NCBI GenBank assembly: GCA_949298505.1 | Contig: CASFWW010000021.1 | Span: forward strand, 1-35,431 | Source: Ornithoclostridium sp949298505 | GTDB lineage: Bacteria > Bacillota > Clostridia > Christensenellales > UBA3700 | Length of the DNA stretch: 35,431 bases | Direction of reading: 5' to 3' | Part shown: one piece after another, positions 32,901 through 35,431 of the stretch | Layout of the letters: every line of letters starts with the position of its first letter | Position numbering within the stretch: the stretch's first letter is position 1 | The notes under the pieces: model-generated | What the model saw: the letters and a program-made list of their open reading frames with translations, nothing else | The model's database searches: none | What the model was told of the DNA's origin: nothing | Made by a program: the position numbers and the translations under genes

Positions 32901-33302
32901 ATGGACGACTGCATTTTTTGCAAAATAATCAAAGGAGAGATCCCGTCCTACAAGATTTACGAGGACGAAAAGACTTATGCGTTTCTGGACATCGCAAGCG
33001 ACTGTGAAGGTCACACTCTGGTGATCCCCAAGAAGCATTGCACAAACCTTCTCGACTGCGACGGAGAATATCTTGCGGCGACGATCGCGAGCGTTCAGAA
33101 GATATCCGGGCATTACGTCAGGGATTGCGGCTATGACGGCGTGAACGTTGTCAATGCGTGCGGAAAGGCGGCTCAGCAGAGCGTTTTCCATCTGCATTTT
33201 CATATCTATCCCAGGAAGAACGGCGACGGCGTTGACCTTTTCCCGCTCAAAGACAAGCTGGACATAGACATGGCGGCAGTCGCGAAAAAGCTCGCGCTGT
33301 GA
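32901..33302 (+). CDS. HIT-family nucleotide hydrolase (HinT-like)
   Basis: A 133-residue histidine-triad protein, expected to hydrolyse purine nucleoside phosphoramidates or related adenylates. It has the N-terminal CIFCKIIKGEIPSYKIYEDE with a zinc-type Cys pair (CxxC), LVIPKKHCTNL, and the triad HLHFHIYPR near residues 98-106. AGGAGG lies 7 bases before the ATG. It ends the prmA operon; no obvious terminator follows before the rpsU promoter. HinT versus other HIT branches cannot be separated with certainty. Confidence 0.93.
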   Translation: MDDCIFCKIIKGEIPSYKIYEDEKTYAFLDIASDCEGHTLVIPKKHCTNLLDCDGEYLAATIASVQKISGHYVRDCGYDGVNVVNACGKAAQQSVFHLHFHIYPRKNGDGVDLFPLKDKLDIDMAAVAKKLAL

Positions 33303-33369
33303 CCCATCGGGCGCGTAAAGCAAATACTCTTAAAAAATGCAAAATAAGTAAAAAACAACGCTGAAAACG

Positions 33370-33399
33370 TTGACAAACGCTTTCTCCGTTAATTATAAT
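33370..33399 (+). promoter_or_regulatory. rpsU promoter
   Basis: Consensus TTGACA (33370-33375), 18-base spacer, consensus TATAAT (33394-33399). AAGGAGG at 33434-33440 precedes the ATG at 33448. Confidence 0.88.
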
Positions 33400-33447
33400 A
33401 TTAAAGCAAATCAAGCAATACTACCTTTCAGGGAAGGAGGCGAAAAT

Positions 33448-33627
33448 ATGTCTACTGTCAGAGTTGGTGAAAACGAATCGTTGGACAGCGCTCTCAGACG
33501 TTTTAAGCGTAAATGCGCGAGAGACGGCATTATCGGCGACCTCCGCAAGAAAGAGGCTTACGAGAAGCCCAGCGTAAAGCGCAAGAAGAAGGCTGAAGCG
33601 GCTCGCAAGAGAATGTATAAGTCCTAA
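33448..33627 (+). CDS. rpsU: 30S ribosomal protein S21
   Basis: A 59-residue basic protein of the 30S subunit near the mRNA exit/anti-Shine-Dalgarno region. VRVGENESLDSALRRFKRKC followed by a Lys/Arg-rich tail is diagnostic. The ATG at 33448 is fixed by AAGGAGG; the in-frame extension to 33370 covers the promoter. It has its own promoter and terminator but keeps its usual place after the dnaJ-prmA-rsmE-mtaB cluster. Confidence 0.97.
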   Translation: MSTVRVGENESLDSALRRFKRKCARDGIIGDLRKKEAYEKPSVKRKKKAEAARKRMYKS

Positions 33628-33636
33628 AAGAAATCG

Positions 33637-33660
33637 ACCGTCCGCAAGGGCGGTTTTTTT
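33637..33660 (+). terminator. terminator of rpsU
   Basis: ACCGTCC-GCAA-GGGCGGT stem-loop with a GNRA loop, T tract, then CATGC. Confidence 0.94.
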
Positions 33661-33917
33661 CATGCGATTTTGTAGCGCCGTCCCGTTTGCCGTGTGCGTA
33701 GACGCGTTTTCCGAGCGACATCCGCGTTACGTTTTCACTGAGTTTTTTCGTTTCGGATCGTATTAAAAGTAAAAATCAGATATCAGGTCGGATTTGGACG
33801 TTATAATTTTCCTTAAAGTAATTTTATGTAAAAAAACGTAACGCAAAAAATGCGTTTGTCGAAAAAAGTTGTATTTTCACTAGTTTTGAAGAAGCGGCGT
33901 AAAATGCTGAAAAATTC

Positions 33918-33947
33918 TTGCCAATGTGTAGATAAAACGGGTATTAT
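33918..33947 (+). promoter_or_regulatory. promoter of the 107-residue gene
   Basis: TTGCCA (33918-33923), 18-base spacer, TATTAT (33942-33947). The leader of ~50 bases contains the hairpin at 33961-33976. Confidence 0.65.
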
Positions 33948-34005
33948 GCAGAGGTAAAGACGACCGGACCCGGTCGCAAATTTTCAGTGTGAGAGGAAAA
34001 AAGAA

Positions 34006-34329
34006 ATGGTGAGACAAAACGAAAAATCTATGCATTTTCTGGCAAAGCAGGCAAAGGGCAGAATGACGAGCGGATATTACTGCTCGGCGTCAAGGCGCGG
34101 AGAAAACGGCAGATCGTTCAAGCAGACTTTCGAAGACAAGATATTGCTTGACAAGATCACTGCGATCGTCACCGCGGACACTCAGACCGGGGACGCGATC
34201 GGCCGTCTCGTGGACAAGAAACTTCTGGCTTCGGCAGACGAAGTGACCAGACAGAGACACGTGCTTCAGATCGCCGCGATGTACGTCAAGACGAAGAGGG
34301 AGATCACGGGAAAGGCGCAGACGGTCTGA
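34006..34329 (+). CDS. conserved-looking hypothetical protein, 107 residues
   Basis: I do not recognise this protein. It is soluble, basic at both ends, and looks mostly helical (ILLDKITAIVTADTQTGDAI, VTRQRHVLQIAAMYVKTKRE). There is no signal peptide, membrane segment, cysteine pair or obvious active-site motif; a single Cys sits near residue 26 in YYCSASRRGENG. Codon use matches the neighbours, and it has its own promoter, a GAGAGGA site before the ATG, and a terminator, so it is very probably a real gene. Basic charge would fit nucleic-acid or ribosome binding, but that is only a guess. Confidence 0.8.
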   Translation: MVRQNEKSMHFLAKQAKGRMTSGYYCSASRRGENGRSFKQTFEDKILLDKITAIVTADTQTGDAIGRLVDKKLLASADEVTRQRHVLQIAAMYVKTKREITGKAQTV

Positions 34330-34372
34330 AGATTACGTCTGTCGTGCAAGGCATAATATTCACGATCCGATG

Positions 34373-34399
34373 CGGGGCGCGTTGAGCGCTCCGTTTTTT
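34373..34399 (+). terminator. terminator of the 107-residue gene
   Basis: CGGGGCGC pairs with GCGCTCCG (one G-T pair) around GTTGA, followed by six T residues. Confidence 0.88.
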
Positions 34400-34423
34400 G
34401 TCCGGCAGATACGGGTATATCGT

Positions 34424-34452
34424 TTGTAATATCTTTGCGGATATGGTAAAAT
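34424..34452 (+). promoter_or_regulatory. pcrA promoter
   Basis: TTGTAA (34424-34429), 17-base spacer, TAAAAT (34447-34452). The leader carries a GC-rich hairpin, GCGCGG (34462-34467) with CCGCGC (34480-34485), and GGAG before the ATG. No LexA box is visible. Confidence 0.65.
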
Positions 34453-34498
34453 ATTCTTACTGCGCGGAGGATGCGTCCGCCGCGCGTACAGGAGAAGA

Positions 34499-35431
34499 AT
34501 GGACTACTCGAAATTACTCAACCCCGAACAGCTCAAACCCGTTTACGACACCGAAGGCGCGGTACTCGTGCTTGCAGGCGCCGGAAGCGGAAAGACGCGC
34601 GTGCTCACATACCGCATTGCTTATCTCATAGAACACAACGGCGTTGCGCCTTACAACATCCTTGCCATCACGTTCACCAACAAGGCGGCGAACGAGATGA
34701 AGGAAAGGGTCGCCGACGTCACAGGCGCGCAAGGGGTCTGGATCTCCACTTTTCACTCGCTTTGCGCCAAGATACTACGCATGGAGATCGCGGTCACGAA
34801 CAAATACACCGCCAACTTTTCCATTTACACAGACAGCGACAGTGACAAGATCGTCACCCGCATAATCAAGGAAATGGGGATCGAGGACGGCGGCGAACTC
34901 AAGAAGCAGGTGCGTTTCCACATATCCAACGCAAAGAACCACGCGCTTTCACCCGAGGAATACGCAAAGAGGATAAACGGGCTGCCGCATGCCGAGCAGA
35001 TCGTCTGCGCGTTCAGGAATTACGAACGTCAGCTTGAGGCAAACAACGCGCTCGATTTCGACGATCTGATCCTAAAAACGCTGTTGCTTTTCAAGGACTA
35101 TCCAGAGGTGCTGAAGAAATATCAGCAGAGGTTCAGGTACGTTCACGTAGACGAATTTCAGGACACCAACAGGATACAGTTCCTTCTCGTCCGCATGCTG
35201 ACGGGCATGTACGGCAATCTCTTTGTGGTCGGAGACGACGATCAGAGCATTTACGGCTGGAGAGGCGCCGAGGTGGGGAATATCCTGGATTTCAAAAAGC
35301 ATTTCGCAAGTTGCAGGATATACAAACTCGAGCGCAATTACCGCAGCACGTCCAACATCCTGGATCTTGCAAACAAGATCATAGCGCACAATTCGGAGCG
35401 CATGGGCAAGACTTTGTGGACTGAAGGGGAC
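34499..35431 (+). CDS. pcrA: PcrA/UvrD-type DNA helicase (3'-truncated by window edge)
   Basis: A superfamily 1A helicase for repair and removal of proteins such as RecA from DNA. The first 311 residues are present, out of ~720-770 expected. Visible motifs in order: LNPEQLKPV (Q motif), Walker A LAGAGSGKTRVL, Ia AITFTNKAANEMKERV, WISTFHSLCAKILR, NALDFDDLI, Walker B HVDEFQDTN, motif III VVGDDDQSIYGWRGA and motif IV LERNYRSTSNIL. The ATG at 34499 gives the normal N-terminus and has GGAG upstream. PcrA is the usual name in Bacillota; UvrD is the same family. Confidence 0.95.
   Translation, partial: MDYSKLLNPEQLKPVYDTEGAVLVLAGAGSGKTRVLTYRIAYLIEHNGVAPYNILAITFTNKAANEMKERVADVTGAQGVWISTFHSLCAKILRMEIAVTNKYTANFSIYTDSDSDKIVTRIIKEMGIEDGGELKKQVRFHISNAKNHALSPEEYAKRINGLPHAEQIVCAFRNYERQLEANNALDFDDLILKTLLLFKDYPEVLKKYQQRFRYVHVDEFQDTNRIQFLLVRMLTGMYGNLFVVGDDDQSIYGWRGAEVGNILDFKKHFASCRIYKLERNYRSTSNILDLANKIIAHNSERMGKTLWTEGD

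Larger units (their letters stand above)
33628..34005. other. intergenic region after rpsU (378 bp)
   Basis: It holds the rpsU terminator, an AT-rich segment (33730-33910) with a weak hairpin AACGCA-N5-TGCGTT (33840-33856) and no gene, then a promoter (33918-33947) and a leader with the perfect hairpin CGACCG-GACC-CGGTCG (33961-33976) before the next gene. Confidence 0.55.

Noticed and set aside
1..35431. tRNA, rRNA, CRISPR array, insertion sequence or prophage
   Set aside because: Reading the intergenic regions showed no cloverleaf with CCA end, no regularly spaced repeats, and no transposase, integrase or phage genes.

Overview
The window reads as a chromosomal segment of a low-oxygen Bacillota (Firmicutes), most likely an uncultured Clostridia-type bacterium of roughly even base composition. 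The evidence is the CtsR-McsA-McsB-ClpC operon, an HrcA/CIRCE-controlled dnaK operon followed by prmA-rsmE-mtaB-hit-rpsU, a Bacillus-type LexA box, a clostridial-type BioB, ATP-generating pyruvate phosphate dikinase, long-form HPF, and strong sigma-A-like promoters with many GNRA-loop intrinsic terminators. I see no phage, IS, CRISPR, tRNA or rRNA. Almost all genes are on the + strand; one acetyltransferase gene is on the - strand.

Layout. 1-2322: 3' part of ppdK with terminator. 2524-3796: dinB under a LexA box. 4014-5646: a bioY-bioB fusion gene under a perfect BirA-type operator. 5900-6908: galU. 7069-11867: ctsR-mcsA-mcsB-clpC with a perfect CtsR operator. 12023-12866: ZIP metal transporter. 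12946-19709: phosphate operon pstS-pstCA(fused)-pstB-phoU-phoB-phoR behind 11-bp-spaced Pho-box-like repeats. 19836-20479: hpf. 20543-21072: GNAT acetyltransferase (-). 21101-24169: a 998-residue surface lipoprotein that looks like an M60-type (enhancin-like) protein without an HExxH motif. 24308-29073: hrcA-grpE-dnaK-dnaJ with a slightly degenerate CIRCE. 29164-29968: a DUF2975/XRE-regulator pair lying inside the otherwise conserved heat-shock/translation cluster. 29947-33302: prmA-rsmE-mtaB-hit. 33370-33660: rpsU. 33918-34399: an unrecognised 107-residue gene. 34424-end: 5' part of pcrA/uvrD.

Together the window holds two protein-quality-control regulons (class I HrcA and class III CtsR), one complete phosphate uptake and signalling operon, and several translation-maintenance genes (HPF, PrmA, RsmE, MtaB, S21). 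The most unusual points are: (i) transporter and enzyme fused in one biotin protein, with a cysteine pattern unlike classical BioB; (ii) four genes (dinB, the GNAT gene, the 998-residue lipoprotein, prmA) whose well-spaced promoters end only 6-7 bases before the start codon, predicting leaderless mRNAs; (iii) the prmA promoter being built into the terminator hairpin of the preceding gene; (iv) a PstC-PstA permease fusion; (v) a shared T-tract-CATGC sequence at four terminators. All functional calls come from reading the sequence and recalled family knowledge; no database search was run.
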